Origin: Streptomyces sp. NBC_00457 | GTDB taxonomy: Bacteria; Actinomycetota; Actinomycetes; Streptomycetales; Streptomycetaceae | NCBI RefSeq assembly: GCF_036014015.1 | Contig: NZ_CP107905.1 | Location: 7,750,001-7,814,000 of the forward strand | DNA length: 64,000 nt | Reading direction: 5' to 3' | Part shown: piece after piece, positions 7,949 through 17,049 of the stretch | Layout of the letters: each line of letters starts with the position of its first letter | Position numbering within the stretch: position 1 is the stretch's first letter | Notes under the pieces: generated by a model | Seen by the model: only the letters and a program-made list of their open reading frames with translations | Told to the model about the DNA's origin: nothing | Database searches by the model: none | Program-made: the position numbers and the translations under genes

Positions 7949-8617
7949 TCACCCCACTTTCTCGATCACGGCCCGGCGGATGAGGAACTTGCCGGGCTCG
8001 CGGACCTGCTCGAACGCCGCGTTGTTCAGCAGCGCACAGCTGCCGGAGACCGAAGTGACCTCCACCGTCGTGGACTTGTTGTTGTCCAGGTTGGTGACCT
8101 TCAGCTTCGTGCCCGCCGGGAACTGGTTGCTGGACGCGGCCGGGGCGCCGTTCTCGCCGGACAGGGTGACGGTGGAGCCGTTGCACACCTGCTCGCCGGC
8201 TGCGGCGGCGCCGCCACCGGCGTTGCCCGCGGGGGCGGTCGCGGTCTGCGAGGGCTGCGCGTTCTGCTGGTTGTTCTGCTGATTGTTCTGCGCCGGCTGT
8301 GTCGCCTGGGAGCCCTGAGCCGACTCCCCAACGACGCAACCGGACGCCTCCTGCTGCACCTTGATCTGCGCGATCACCGCTTCGCGGTTGGCGATCCGGG
8401 CCTCGGACTGCGCGTCCGGGCTGGCCTGCTGCCCCGCGATGAACCGCTCGTTGTTGCCGAGGGCGGTGGCGAGACCCTGGCAGACACTCGACTCGGCCGC
8501 GGTCTGCGCGGCGTTCGAGGTGCTCGCCATGACGAACGCCCCGCCTCCCGCCACGGCCGCGGCGCTCACCAGCAGGGCGAGCTTCTTCTGGGTGCTGAGA
8601 GTTCTCCTACGCGACAT
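7949..8617 (-). CDS. Secreted protein with Asn/Gln linker and possible double-psi beta-barrel C-terminus
   Basis: 222 aa. A basic start (MSRRR), a hydrophobic segment at 12-30 and an A-S-T-S-N-A-A-Q cleavage-like region indicate export. Residues 35-95 are helical with two Cys. Residues 100-140 are a low-complexity Asn/Gln/Ala linker. The C-terminal 80 residues (V-C-N-G-S-T-V-T-L-S to E-K-V-G) suggest an RlpA-like barrel: K-V-T-N-L-D-N-N-K-S-T-T-V-E-V. I do not see a clear catalytic Asp, so enzymatic activity is doubtful. A strong AGGAGG lies 5 nt before ATG 8617. Function unknown; a cell-wall-associated role is inferred only from the fold hint. Confidence 0.78.
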   Translation of the reverse strand: MSRRRTLSTQKKLALLVSAAAVAGGGAFVMASTSNAAQTAAESSVCQGLATALGNNERFIAGQQASPDAQSEARIANREAVIAQIKVQQEASGCVVGESAQGSQATQPAQNNQQNNQQNAQPSQTATAPAGNAGGGAAAAGEQVCNGSTVTLSGENGAPAASSNQFPAGTKLKVTNLDNNKSTTVEVTSVSGSCALLNNAAFEQVREPGKFLIRRAVIEKVG

Positions 8618-8754
8618 GCGCGCCTCCTGAAGGGGTGGGGGAGCGGACGTCGCTATGTACGAGATACCGAACGTTGTTACTCAGTGGTTACAGGAGTCAG
8701 CTGAAGTAACCTGCGTCACACCGGAGTTGGGGCGATCCGACGGCGAAGTCGGGC

Positions 8755-9114
8755 CTAGCGCGACAGGGCGTCCCGTACCGCCTCGTCCGTACGGGCCACG
8801 ACCGCCGTGCCGTCGTCCGCGGTGATGATCGGCCGCTGGATCAGCTTGGGATGCTCGGCCAGTGCCGTGATCCAGCGGTCCCGTGAAGTCTCGTCCCGCG
8901 CCCACTCCTTGACGCCCAGCTCCTTGGCTGCGGCCTCCTGGGTGCGGGTGATGTCCCAGGGTTCCAGGCCGAGACGGGTGAGTACGGCCCTGATCTCGTC
9001 CTCGCTCGGTACGTCCTCCAGGTAGCGGCGGACGGTGTACTCCGCGCCCTCGGCGTCGAGCAGCTTCACAGCGCTGCGGCACTTCGAGCAGGCCGGGTTG
9101 ATCCAGATCTCCAT
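8755..9114 (-). CDS. ArsC/Spx-family thioredoxin-fold reductase
   Basis: 119 aa, standard for the family. It starts M-E-I-W-I-N-P-A-C-S-K-C-R; the C-x-x-C pair at 9 and 12 is the redox site near the N-terminus. The typical Q-R-P-I-I-T lies near 92, followed by a short C-terminal helix. Members reduce arsenate with glutaredoxin-type chemistry or act as Spx-like regulators. With no arsenic-resistance genes nearby and a housekeeping context, the substrate cannot be assigned. Start ATG 9114; a longer reading adds non-conserved residues. Confidence 0.9.
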   Translation of the reverse strand: MEIWINPACSKCRSAVKLLDAEGAEYTVRRYLEDVPSEDEIRAVLTRLGLEPWDITRTQEAAAKELGVKEWARDETSRDRWITALAEHPKLIQRPIITADDGTAVVARTDEAVRDALSR

Positions 9115-9399
9115 ACGGCCCACGGTAGCTCCAGAGGCTTTTGTCACGGAGGTCCTCGGCGTCCGGGTGGACGTACCCGGGCAGGCACTGGACGCCCACG
9201 CCGCCTCCACCGTCAAGGAGGACGCCGAGCCGAGCTTCTGCTGGGCCCAGCACGCCGGTCACGGGCCGCGAGCGACTTCAGCGCCCACGAAGCGGTGCTG
9301 CACCTCCCGCATCACCGCACTGCCGGGCAGGCCGCTTCGGCCGCGCGGGGCCGGGCCGGCAGAGCCGTCGCCCCGACCTCTGTGTGGCTCGTGGGTCCC
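9115..9399. other. Intergenic region without a supported gene
   Basis: 285 bp between the divergent upstream side of the ArsC-like gene and the end of the binding-protein gene at 9400. Open frames exist but are Pro/Arg-rich and lack family character. A short plus-strand stretch (9140-9250, reading V-D-V-P-G-Q-A-L-D) looks more protein-like than the rest and could be a gene remnant, but I cannot name it. Confidence 0.4.
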
Positions 9400-10488
9400 T
9401 CACGGGGAGAGTCCGGCCTGGGAGCAGGCGGGCCGGAGCTTCTGGGAGCAGATCTGCTTGATGGTGTACACGCCGTCCTTGACAAGTGTCTGCTTGATGT
9501 TGCCGACCGTCACCGTGCTCGGAGCGAGCAGAACGGACGGGATGTCCTGGGTGGTGGGGCTGTCGATCGTCGTCGTGGCGACTTCGCGGACGTCTTCGCC
9601 GCGACCCAGCGCGACGGCCATGGCGGCAGCTGCCGCGGCCTGCGTCCTGAACGGCTTGTACACCGTCATGTATTGCTCGCCCTCGATGATGCGCCGCACT
9701 GCCTCGAGGTCGGCGTCCTGGCCGGTGATGGGCGGAAGCTTCCTGACACCGGCGTTCTTGAGAGCCGAGATGACGCCCGCGGCTATGGCGTCGTTGGCCG
9801 CCAGGACGCCGCCGATGCGGTCCGGGCCCAGGGCGGCGATGGCAGCGGACATGTTGGCGTGGGCGTTGTCGGTGCTCCAGCCGCGGGTGTCGTACGACCT
9901 GCCGATCTTCACCTTGCCTTCGATGACGGACAGCGCACCCCTGCGGTACCACGCCGCGTTGGGACTGGACGGGTCCCCATTCACCATGACGACGGTCTTC
10001 CCCGTCGCCTTCTCGCCCATGACCTTCAGGAGCGCCTCGCCCTGGAGCCTGCCGACCTGCGCACCGTCGAAACTCACGTAGCCCGAGATCGGGCCCTGGG
10101 CGAGCCGGTCATAGGCGACGACGGGGACACCCGCCCTGCGCGCCTCCTGGACCGAGGAGCGCAGCGCCTTGTTGTCCACTGCGTCGAGGATCAGGACCCT
10201 GACACCCTGGGTGATCATGGACGTCATCTGTTCCCGCTGCCTCGACACATCGTTCTCGGCGTTGGCGTACTCCATGGTGCAGCCGGGACACAGCTGCCTC
10301 AGCCGCTTCTCGATCAGCGGCTTGTCGGAGTGCTCCCAGCGGGGCACCGCTCGGCTCGGGAGCAGCAGGCCGACGGCGAAGCCGTCCGCGCCGGCCCCGT
10401 CGTCGTCCGAACAGGCCGTCAGGGAGATCGTCATGAGCCCTGCGACGAGTGCCGCGATGACCTGCCACGCCACGGTCCGGGGCCTCAT
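9400..10488 (-). CDS. Sugar-type ABC transporter solute-binding lipoprotein (XylF-like), copy 1
   Basis: 362 aa. A signal peptide with lipobox L-T-A-C (Cys26) is followed by a periplasmic-binding-protein type I fold: V-G-L-L-L-P-S at 39-45, Y-D-R-L-A-Q-G-P-I-S-G-Y near 126-137, and A-A-N-D-A-I-A-A-G near 230. This is the XylF/ribose class that binds a sugar outside the membrane. Two Cys pairs (C-P-G-C at 67-70; Cys347 and Cys355) are shared with the paralogue at 13283 and probably form disulfides. Its ATG overlaps the stop of the upstream SpoIIE-phosphatase gene (ATGA), and GAAGGAG lies inside that gene, so the two are co-translated. No ATPase or permease follows it. Confidence 0.9.
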   Translation of the reverse strand: MRPRTVAWQVIAALVAGLMTISLTACSDDDGAGADGFAVGLLLPSRAVPRWEHSDKPLIEKRLRQLCPGCTMEYANAENDVSRQREQMTSMITQGVRVLILDAVDNKALRSSVQEARRAGVPVVAYDRLAQGPISGYVSFDGAQVGRLQGEALLKVMGEKATGKTVVMVNGDPSSPNAAWYRRGALSVIEGKVKIGRSYDTRGWSTDNAHANMSAAIAALGPDRIGGVLAANDAIAAGVISALKNAGVRKLPPITGQDADLEAVRRIIEGEQYMTVYKPFRTQAAAAAAMAVALGRGEDVREVATTTIDSPTTQDIPSVLLAPSTVTVGNIKQTLVKDGVYTIKQICSQKLRPACSQAGLSP

Positions 10489-13013
10489 GGCAGACTCCTT
10501 CGTTCCGTTCGGGGCGCCGAGTCCGCGGGAGCCGGCTCGCAGCGTGGCACGAGGATCTCGCTCCACACCTGCTTGCCGCCGGCCACCGGCACGGAGCCGA
10601 AGGACTCCGACATCGCCTCGACCAGCAGCAGGCCTCGGCCGCCGGTCGACTCCCAGTCGACGATCACCGGCTTGGCGGGCGCTCGCGGCGAGGCGTCGCT
10701 CACGGATACGCGCACCCGATCCGCGCGGAGTATCAGATCGAGGCGGACCGGCCCCTGAGTGTGTATCAAGGCGTTGGTGACCAGTTCGGACACGACCAGC
10801 AGCACCCCGTCGGCTTCCTCGATCTTCCACCGGCGCAGCGTGCGCGCGGTGAAACGGCGGGCGTGCATCACGGCGTCGGGCAGGCGCCACACCACCCAGC
10901 CGGCCCGGATCGGCCGGGCCTTCATGCCGTCGTAGCGCAACAGCAACAGCGCCACGTCGTCCTCGCGGCGGCCGACGTCGCCCAGCAGTTCGTCGGCCAT
11001 CCGCCCGGGGTCTGCCGAGTCGGCCGCGGCGAGCGCGGTGCGTGTGCGGTCCATCCCCTCGTCCAGGGGCAGGTCGGCGGCCTCCACCAGGCCGTCGGTG
11101 ACCAGAGCGAGCACCGTGCCGGGGGCCAGCGCCAACGCGGTCATGGGGAACTCCGCCTCGGCGAGTATGCCCAGCGGGAGCCCTCCTTCGACCTCTACCT
11201 CCTCGGTGGTGCCGTCGGGATGGCGTACCAGTGGGGAGAGGTGCCCGGCCCGGACGAACAGTGCGTTGCCCTCCTCCATGTCCAGTTCGACATAGCAACA
11301 GGTGGCGAACAGATCGGTTTCCATGCCGACGAGCAGCCGATTGGCGTGGGAGACGACCACGTCCGGCGGGTGTCCCTCCACCGCGTATGCCCTGACCGCG
11401 GTCCGCATCTGGCCCATGATCGTCGCGGCTCCGGCGCTGTGCCCCTGCACGTCACCGATGACCAGCGCCACCCGATCCTCGGAGATGACGATGACGTCGT
11501 ACCAGTCGCCGCCCACCTGGAGCCCACGCCTGGCGGGCAGATAGCGGGCGACGGCCGTGCCCCCGGGCAGTTCGGGCAGGCGCCGCGGCAGCAGGCTGCG
11601 CTGAAGCATCGTCGCGAGCTCCTGCTCGGCGTCGTACGCGTGCGCGCGTTCGAGGGCCTGCCCGACCAGCACTGCGGTTGCGGTCAGCACGGACCGCTCC
11701 TCGGTGACGAACTCGTGCGATTGATTCCAGCCGACCAGGCACACGCCGACGACCCCACCCCTGGCGGGCAGTGGCATGACGGCCAGGCCTCCGGCACCGA
11801 TGCCTGCGAGCCCCGGTTCTAGGGTTGTGCCGGCGGGCCACAGATCCATACGCCCGTCCCGTAGCGCCAGTTGAAGGGTGGGCAGGGACCTCACCGGAGC
11901 GTCCGGCCACTCCGAACGCCACTCGGAACGCCAAGTCTCCGGCCAGGCGGCGGGCTGCGGCGGGTCGAGCACGATGACGATCAGCCGGTCCTCCCGCAGC
12001 TCGGCGAGCGCCACCCGGTCTGCGGCCAGCGGCTCACGCAGCGCGGTGACGACCACGCGGCCGACGTCCTGGACCGTTGCGGCGTCGTCAAGTGCGGCGG
12101 TCAGCCACTGGATCCGGGAGACGTCGTCGGCGCCGCGACGCTGGACCGAGGTCGCCGTCACCACCCCGAGCAACTGCTGTGGCCGGTCGTCGGGGCTCGT
12201 CGGCACCCGGCACCTCAGGCTCAGCCAGCGCATTTCACCCGTGGGGTGGCGGACACGGAACTCCAGCTCCCGCCGGGCGAACGCCGGGGTGGACGGTTCC
12301 AGGACCGACATCAGCGCGTGCATGTCCTCTGGAACCGCGTTCGCGAGGAGCGTGTCCGCCTTGCCGTCGAAGTCGTCGGGCGTGATGCCGAGCAGTTCGA
12401 GGAGCATCTCGTCCGCGTCGATGACGCCGGCGTCCGGCACCAGGACGAACGAGCCGACGCGCAGCTCGCGCAGGGCGCGGATCAGCAGCGACGGCGATGC
12501 GGGTCGGTCGGTCCCGGCCTGCAGCAGGTCGGAGACCGCCTCGGCGTACTGCTCCAGGAAGCGCCGCTGCCCGGCCTCGAATCCCTCTGCGGAGTCCCCC
12601 ACGACGACGAGACACCCCAGCCGCCTGCCCTCCGCTCCGAGGGACACCGCACCGAGTGACGTCTGCGCTCGTGGCGGTGTCGGCCCGCCCTCGTAGGAGG
12701 CGAGGGCCGCATGGTCCAGCCACAGCGGCCGGTCGGTGCGGAAGGCCTCCGCGGCGGGTGAGCCGCCGGACAGGGGCAGATGCTCCGGCAGGCCGTACTG
12801 GGAAACGGCGCGTCCGGCCGTCTCCACCAACCGGAGCTCCCCCTCCCCGGCGCCGGGCACATAGACAGCTGCCAGCGCCGCTCCGGCGAATGTCAGGGCC
12901 CGCTCCCCGGGGTCGGCCTCTCGCCCCGGAGGCGGTGAACCGGTGTCCGCAGCCCCCGCCTCCGAAGTCCGCAGCTGCGAGACGCCGGCCCAAGCACGGC
13001 CGTCATGAGGCAT
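10485..13013 (-). CDS. GAF-PAS-GAF-SpoIIE phosphatase with C-terminal anti-sigma-type ATPase domain
   Basis: 842 aa, cytoplasmic with no membrane segment. GAF-like 30-165; PAS-like 180-290; a second GAF 300-460; a linker with Q-R-S-L-L-P typical of this family; SpoIIE/PP2C phosphatase 480-695 with G-G-D-W-Y-D (501-506) and I-G-D-V-Q-G-H supplying metal-binding Asp; HATPase 715-830 with E-L-V-T-N-A-L-I-H and G-R-G-L-L-L-V. Such proteins act in partner switching: the phosphatase dephosphorylates an anti-sigma antagonist, and the ATPase domain is a Ser kinase/anti-sigma module. No sigma or antagonist gene is adjacent. Its stop overlaps the start of a sugar-binding lipoprotein, and a second such lipoprotein with its transporter is divergently transcribed, suggesting that signalling is linked to solute uptake. 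Confidence 0.92.
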   Translation of the reverse strand: MPHDGRAWAGVSQLRTSEAGAADTGSPPPGREADPGERALTFAGAALAAVYVPGAGEGELRLVETAGRAVSQYGLPEHLPLSGGSPAAEAFRTDRPLWLDHAALASYEGGPTPPRAQTSLGAVSLGAEGRRLGCLVVVGDSAEGFEAGQRRFLEQYAEAVSDLLQAGTDRPASPSLLIRALRELRVGSFVLVPDAGVIDADEMLLELLGITPDDFDGKADTLLANAVPEDMHALMSVLEPSTPAFARRELEFRVRHPTGEMRWLSLRCRVPTSPDDRPQQLLGVVTATSVQRRGADDVSRIQWLTAALDDAATVQDVGRVVVTALREPLAADRVALAELREDRLIVIVLDPPQPAAWPETWRSEWRSEWPDAPVRSLPTLQLALRDGRMDLWPAGTTLEPGLAGIGAGGLAVMPLPARGGVVGVCLVGWNQSHEFVTEERSVLTATAVLVGQALERAHAYDAEQELATMLQRSLLPRRLPELPGGTAVARYLPARRGLQVGGDWYDVIVISEDRVALVIGDVQGHSAGAATIMGQMRTAVRAYAVEGHPPDVVVSHANRLLVGMETDLFATCCYVELDMEEGNALFVRAGHLSPLVRHPDGTTEEVEVEGGLPLGILAEAEFPMTALALAPGTVLALVTDGLVEAADLPLDEGMDRTRTALAAADSADPGRMADELLGDVGRREDDVALLLLRYDGMKARPIRAGWVVWRLPDAVMHARRFTARTLRRWKIEEADGVLLVVSELVTNALIHTQGPVRLDLILRADRVRVSVSDASPRAPAKPVIVDWESTGGRGLLLVEAMSESFGSVPVAGGKQVWSEILVPRCEPAPADSAPRTERRSLP

Positions 13014-13282
13014 GTCCGCATCTTCTTCCCGCCCCAGGCCACAGCTGCCGACAGGCTGAGATCGGGGCGCTCGGCTACCAGCGTCTCATATGCGGGCGAA
13101 GCCGACAGATCGCCGTCGCGTTCGCAGTTCACCGCGGCCGGTGCCAGACTTACGAAATAGTCGGCTTGCCCCTTTTTCGCACAGTACGCTCCAGGCGGAT
13201 GCTCGGCCCCGCATGAGGGAGCCGCCTGAGCCGGGCCGGCGCCGAGCATGACAGCAGGGACCGGTGCAGGGAGGTCTCTCAC

Positions 13283-14371
13283 ATGAAGGCCTGCGTACGG
13301 GGGGCAGCGGTCGCTGTGGCCGCGGCCGCCACAGCCGCTGCTCTCGCGGCCTGCGGGGAGGGCGCCGGGAACGACTCCGGCGGGGGGAACCAGACGAAGA
13401 TCGGTGTGCTGCTGCCGGACTCCACCACGGCTCGTTGGGAGACGAACGACAGGCCGCTGCTCGACCGACGGATCAAGGAACTGTGCGACGAGTGCACGGT
13501 CGAGCACGCCAACGCCAAGGGCGATGTGGCCATCCAGCAGGCGCAGATGGACTCGATGCTCGCCGAGGGGGTCGATGCCATCCTGCTCGCGGCCGTGGAC
13601 GCCAGATCGCTGGGCCCAACGGTCGCGAAGGCGGACGAGGCAGGTATCCCCGTCATCGCCTACGACCGTCTCGCCGAGGGACCGATTTCGGGTTACGCCT
13701 CCTTCGACGGCGAGGAGGTCGGCAGGCTCCAGGGCACGGCGTTGCTGAAGGCCATGGGCGACAGGGAGACCGGCGACCAGATCGTCATGATGAACGGCGA
13801 TCCCAGCGACCCCAACGCGGTGTCGTTCAAGGCGGGCGCGCTGTCCGTGCTCAAGGGGAGGGTCGAGATCGCCAAAGCGTACGACACCCCCCAGTGGAGA
13901 ACGGAGGTCGCTCACATGAACATGTCCGGCGCCATCTCCGCCCTCGGCGCCGACAACATCGACGGGGTCTACGCCGCCAACGACGGCCTCGCCGCCGGCA
14001 GCATCGCCGCTCTGAAAGCCAACAAGGTCGACCCGCTGCCCCCCGTCACCGGGCAGGACGCCGAGCTCGGAGCCGTGCGGCGCATTGTCGCCGACGAGCA
14101 GTACATGACCGTTTACAAGCCCTTCGCGCCCGAGGCTTCCGCCGGCGCCGCACTGGCCGTGGCCGCGGCCCGTGGTGAAAGCCTCGACCGGATCGCCACG
14201 GAAAAGGTGACGACCAGCAGTGGGAGCACGGTTCCGGCCGTCCTGCTCACCCCTGTGTCCGTGACCATCGACACCATCGAGGACACCGTGGTGAAGGACG
14301 GCGTCTACACGATCCAGCAGATCTGCACCCCGCAACTCGCCGCCGCCTGCACCAAGGCCGGACTCACCTGA
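13283..14371 (+). CDS. Sugar-type ABC transporter solute-binding lipoprotein (XylF-like), copy 2
   Basis: 362 aa, the same length as copy 1 and clearly paralogous. Shared stretches include A-Y-D-R-L-A-x-G-P-I-S-G-Y, V-G-R-L-Q-G, N-G-D-P-S, P-x-T-G-Q-D-A and E-Q-Y-M-T-V-Y-K-P-F. Signal peptide with lipobox L-A-A-C (Cys24). The Cys pairs C-D-E-C and C-T-P-Q-L-A-A-A-C match copy 1. GGGAGG precedes ATG 13283. It is followed after 42 bp by the ATPase and permease genes, so it is the cognate receptor of this transporter. It is divergent from the SpoIIE phosphatase gene; the 269-bp gap holds both promoters. Confidence 0.92.
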   Translation: MKACVRGAAVAVAAAATAAALAACGEGAGNDSGGGNQTKIGVLLPDSTTARWETNDRPLLDRRIKELCDECTVEHANAKGDVAIQQAQMDSMLAEGVDAILLAAVDARSLGPTVAKADEAGIPVIAYDRLAEGPISGYASFDGEEVGRLQGTALLKAMGDRETGDQIVMMNGDPSDPNAVSFKAGALSVLKGRVEIAKAYDTPQWRTEVAHMNMSGAISALGADNIDGVYAANDGLAAGSIAALKANKVDPLPPVTGQDAELGAVRRIVADEQYMTVYKPFAPEASAGAALAVAAARGESLDRIATEKVTTSSGSTVPAVLLTPVSVTIDTIEDTVVKDGVYTIQQICTPQLAAACTKAGLT

Positions 14372-14413
14372 CAGATCGGTTCTGGAGCCGGTCTTGGGAA
14401 GGAGATGGTCTTC

Positions 14414-15187
14414 GTGTCGAGTCCCCCCTTGCTGACGCTGCGCGGCGTGTCCAAGCGCTTCGGTGTCGTCGAGGTCCTCAATGACGTCGAGCTGGAGATT
14501 CGCGCGGGCCAGGTCGTCGCGTTGCTGGGAGACAACGGGGCCGGCAAATCCACCCTGGTCAAGGTGATCTCCGGAGTTGCCCCGGCGGACAAGGGCGTCA
14601 TCGAGTGGGAGGGCCGGACAGTCCACATCAGGCGCCCCCACGATGCCCGGGACCTCGGCATCGCCACCGTCTACCAGGACCTCGCGCTGTGCGGGAACCT
14701 CGACGTCGTGGGCAATCTCTTCCTCGGCCGGGAGATCCGCAGGTTCGGGTTCCTCGACGAGGTCGAGATGGAGCATCGCACCAGGCACCTGTTGGACCGT
14801 CTGACCAGGGCTATCCCCGATCTGCGCGCTCCCGTCGTCTCACTGTCCAGCGGCCAGCGGCAGACGGTCGCCATCGCCCGCTCACTCCTCGGCGACCCGC
14901 GGGTCCTCCTCCTGGACGAACCGACCGCGGCTCTGGGAATCGAGCAGACCGGCGAGGTCCTGGACCTCGTGGACCGTCTGCGTGACCGGGGCCTCGGGGT
15001 GCTGCTCATCAGCCACAACATGGGCGATGTCAAGGCTCTGGCGGACCGGGCCGCCGTGCTGCGGCTCGGGCGCAACAACGGCTTCTTCGACGTGACCACC
15101 ACGTCTCAGGAACAGATCATCGCCTCCATCACCGGCGCCGCGGAGAACGTGCCCCGCCGGATGGCTCACCGAGAGGCAGGGTGGTGA
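14414..15187 (+). CDS. Single-domain ABC transporter ATPase (XylG-like half)
   Basis: 257 aa. Walker A G-D-N-G-A-G-K-S-T near 42, Q-loop Y-Q-D-L-A-L, signature L-S-S-G-Q-R-Q near 137, Walker B V-L-L-L-D-E-P-T, and an H-loop I-S-H-N-M-G. Carbohydrate-uptake class 2 ATPases usually have two fused domains (about 500 aa); this is one domain, as in some actinobacterial XylG/FrcA-type systems, so a homodimer is expected. An ATG at 14405 abuts GGAAGGAG with no spacer; GTG 14414 has a 9-nt spacer and is preferred. It overlaps the permease gene by 4 bp. Confidence 0.92.
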   Translation: MSSPPLLTLRGVSKRFGVVEVLNDVELEIRAGQVVALLGDNGAGKSTLVKVISGVAPADKGVIEWEGRTVHIRRPHDARDLGIATVYQDLALCGNLDVVGNLFLGREIRRFGFLDEVEMEHRTRHLLDRLTRAIPDLRAPVVSLSSGQRQTVAIARSLLGDPRVLLLDEPTAALGIEQTGEVLDLVDRLRDRGLGVLLISHNMGDVKALADRAAVLRLGRNNGFFDVTTTSQEQIIASITGAAENVPRRMAHREAGW

Positions 15188-16464
15188 AAGCCATGCGCAT
15201 CAGGGCGGGCAGCACGCGGGCCGCAGCGTCGGCGCCCACCGCCGAGGCCCGTCGGCCGCCCGGCGGACGGGCCGTCACCCAGGTCGTGGACAGGTGGGGC
15301 GCCGTCCTGCGGCGCAAGCTGAGCGACGGCGAGCTGGGCTCGCTCCCGGTCGTCCTGGTCCTCGCCGCGGTCTGGATCACCTTCCAGTCCCTCAACGACA
15401 GCTTCCTGTCATCCCGGAACCTGTCCAATCTCAGCGTGGACATCGTGGGTACGGGCCTGATCGCGGTCGGCATCGTCTTCGTGCTGCTGCTCGGTGAGCT
15501 GGACCTGTCGGTCGGCTCGATCAGCGGCCTCGCGGCCGCGGTCTTCGCCGTCCTGAACGTGAACAACGGCGTACCGGAATGGCTGGCCCTCATCATCGCG
15601 GTGCTCGCGGGCACCGCGGCAGGAACCGTCCAGGGCTTCTCCGTCGCCAAGACCCGCGTGCCGGCTTTCGTCATCACCCTCGCGGGGCTCCTGACCTGGA
15701 ACGGCCTCATGCTCTACATCCTCGGGACCAGTGGCACCGTCAATCTCGACGAGAACGGCCTCGTCGCCAAGCTGACGAGCCATTACTTCACCAACGACGC
15801 CGCTGCATACGGCCTGGCGGCAGTCGGCACGGGCCTGGTCTTCTTCGTGTCCTACCAGGACAGGCAGCGCCGCAGGACCATGGGCATGCCGTACCGCTCG
15901 CTCCGGGGAATCATCGTGCGCACAGGAGTCCTCTCGGCGATCGCGTTCACCGCCGCATACCTGCTCAACCGGTTCCAGGGTCTGCCGCTCGCCCTGCTGA
16001 TCTTCCTCGTGGTGGTGGCCGGCCTCGACATCGTTCTGCGCCGCACGCACTACGGGCGGCAGGTCTACGCACTCGGCGGCAGCATCGAGGCGGCCCGTCG
16101 CGCCAGCCTCAGTGTGACGAGGGTGCAGACCGCGGTGCTCGCCGTCTCCGGCACCATGGCCGCGATCGGCGGCCTGTTCCTGGCCTCGCGCATCACGTCC
16201 GTGAGTCAGGGCGCGGGCTCGGGCCTCCTGCTGCTCAATGCCATCGCGGCGGCCGTCATCGGTGGTACCAGCCTGTTCGGAGGACGCGGTACGACCTGGT
16301 CCGCGGTACTCGGCATGCTGGTCATCCAGTCGATCGCCTCGGGCATGGTGATCACGGACACCCCCACCGCGGTCCAAATCATGATCACGGGCGGGGTGCT
16401 CTTCACCGCCGTGGTCATCGACGCACTGGCCCGACGCTCGCAGGAGGCGCATGGGCGGGCATGA
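15184..16464 (+). CDS. ABC transporter permease (BPD_transp_2, XylH-like)
   Basis: 426 aa with about ten hydrophobic segments from residue 45 onward (the first at 55-70, then L-I-A-V-G-I-V-F-V-L-L-L near 95). It carries the family E-L-D-L-S-V-G-S near 110 and the G-G-T-S-L-F-G-G-R-G-T loop near 363. It forms the membrane channel for the sugar-type transporter. The start is GTG 15184, whose GTGA overlaps the ATPase stop; an ATG at 15193 is also possible. The N-terminal 45 residues are Arg/Ala-rich and cytoplasmic. Last gene of the receptor-ATPase-permease operon. Confidence 0.92.
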   Translation: MKAMRIRAGSTRAAASAPTAEARRPPGGRAVTQVVDRWGAVLRRKLSDGELGSLPVVLVLAAVWITFQSLNDSFLSSRNLSNLSVDIVGTGLIAVGIVFVLLLGELDLSVGSISGLAAAVFAVLNVNNGVPEWLALIIAVLAGTAAGTVQGFSVAKTRVPAFVITLAGLLTWNGLMLYILGTSGTVNLDENGLVAKLTSHYFTNDAAAYGLAAVGTGLVFFVSYQDRQRRRTMGMPYRSLRGIIVRTGVLSAIAFTAAYLLNRFQGLPLALLIFLVVVAGLDIVLRRTHYGRQVYALGGSIEAARRASLSVTRVQTAVLAVSGTMAAIGGLFLASRITSVSQGAGSGLLLLNAIAAAVIGGTSLFGGRGTTWSAVLGMLVIQSIASGMVITDTPTAVQIMITGGVLFTAVVIDALARRSQEAHGRA

Positions 16465-16688
16465 CGGATCGCGCACCGGGCGTTCTGTTCGAATTTCCGC
16501 CGCCCCATGCGCATCTCACGGACCTGGCGTGACACGGCGGCAATTCCCTGGCTCACCTGGGCATTTGATGGACTCTGCGGACTCCCTGGATGTCAGTGCC
16601 GGGCAGTAAACTAGAAGCAGTGTTCGAGGGTGGCGCCGGGGCCGCCGAAGTCCCCGGACGAGACCCTGACCGCGACAGGAGGATGCCT

Positions 16689-16997
16689 GTGCCCGCTGCC
16701 GCACTGAAGCCAAGGCCGACGCAGTCCACTGCGAAGCGCCCCGTCCTGCTCGACCTGCCGTACGAACCCGTGGAGAAGCGCCCGTTGCCGCCGGGCCGTC
16801 CCCGCGAGTGGTACGTCACCCACAACCGCCGCCTCAAGGCCATGCGCCTGGCCATCGCCCTGCTCGACTCGGGCGTGTATATGCCGAACCAGGCCCGCAA
16901 CGAGACGATACGGAGCACCGCGGAACTCATCGGCGTCCACCCGCCGTCGGACACGACGTGCCATATGGTCCGTGCGTTCATGCGTTACAACCGGTGA
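16689..16997 (+). CDS. Small conserved actinobacterial protein of unknown function
   Basis: 102 aa from GTG 16689. An ATG at 16683 sits directly against AGGAGG with no spacer, so the GTG two codons on (6-nt spacer) is preferred. Basic and soluble: R-P-R-E-W-Y-V-T-H-N-R-R-L-K-A-M-R-L-A, then N-E-T-I-R-S-T-A-E-L-I-G-V-H. The conserved-looking core suggests a real gene. I recognise no domain, and the context gives no functional clue. Confidence 0.7.
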   Translation: MPAAALKPRPTQSTAKRPVLLDLPYEPVEKRPLPPGRPREWYVTHNRRLKAMRLAIALLDSGVYMPNQARNETIRSTAELIGVHPPSDTTCHMVRAFMRYNR

Positions 16998-17049
16998 GGC
17001 CGGGGCCGGGTGCCGCGCATGGTGCGGTGCCCGGCGCCGACAGCCCTCC

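Noticed and set aside
12893..14788. A long minus-strand frame across the SpoIIE-SBP gap
   Set aside because: It is antisense to the second binding-protein gene. A short stretch near 13,100 looks protein-like but has no start, ribosome site or family.
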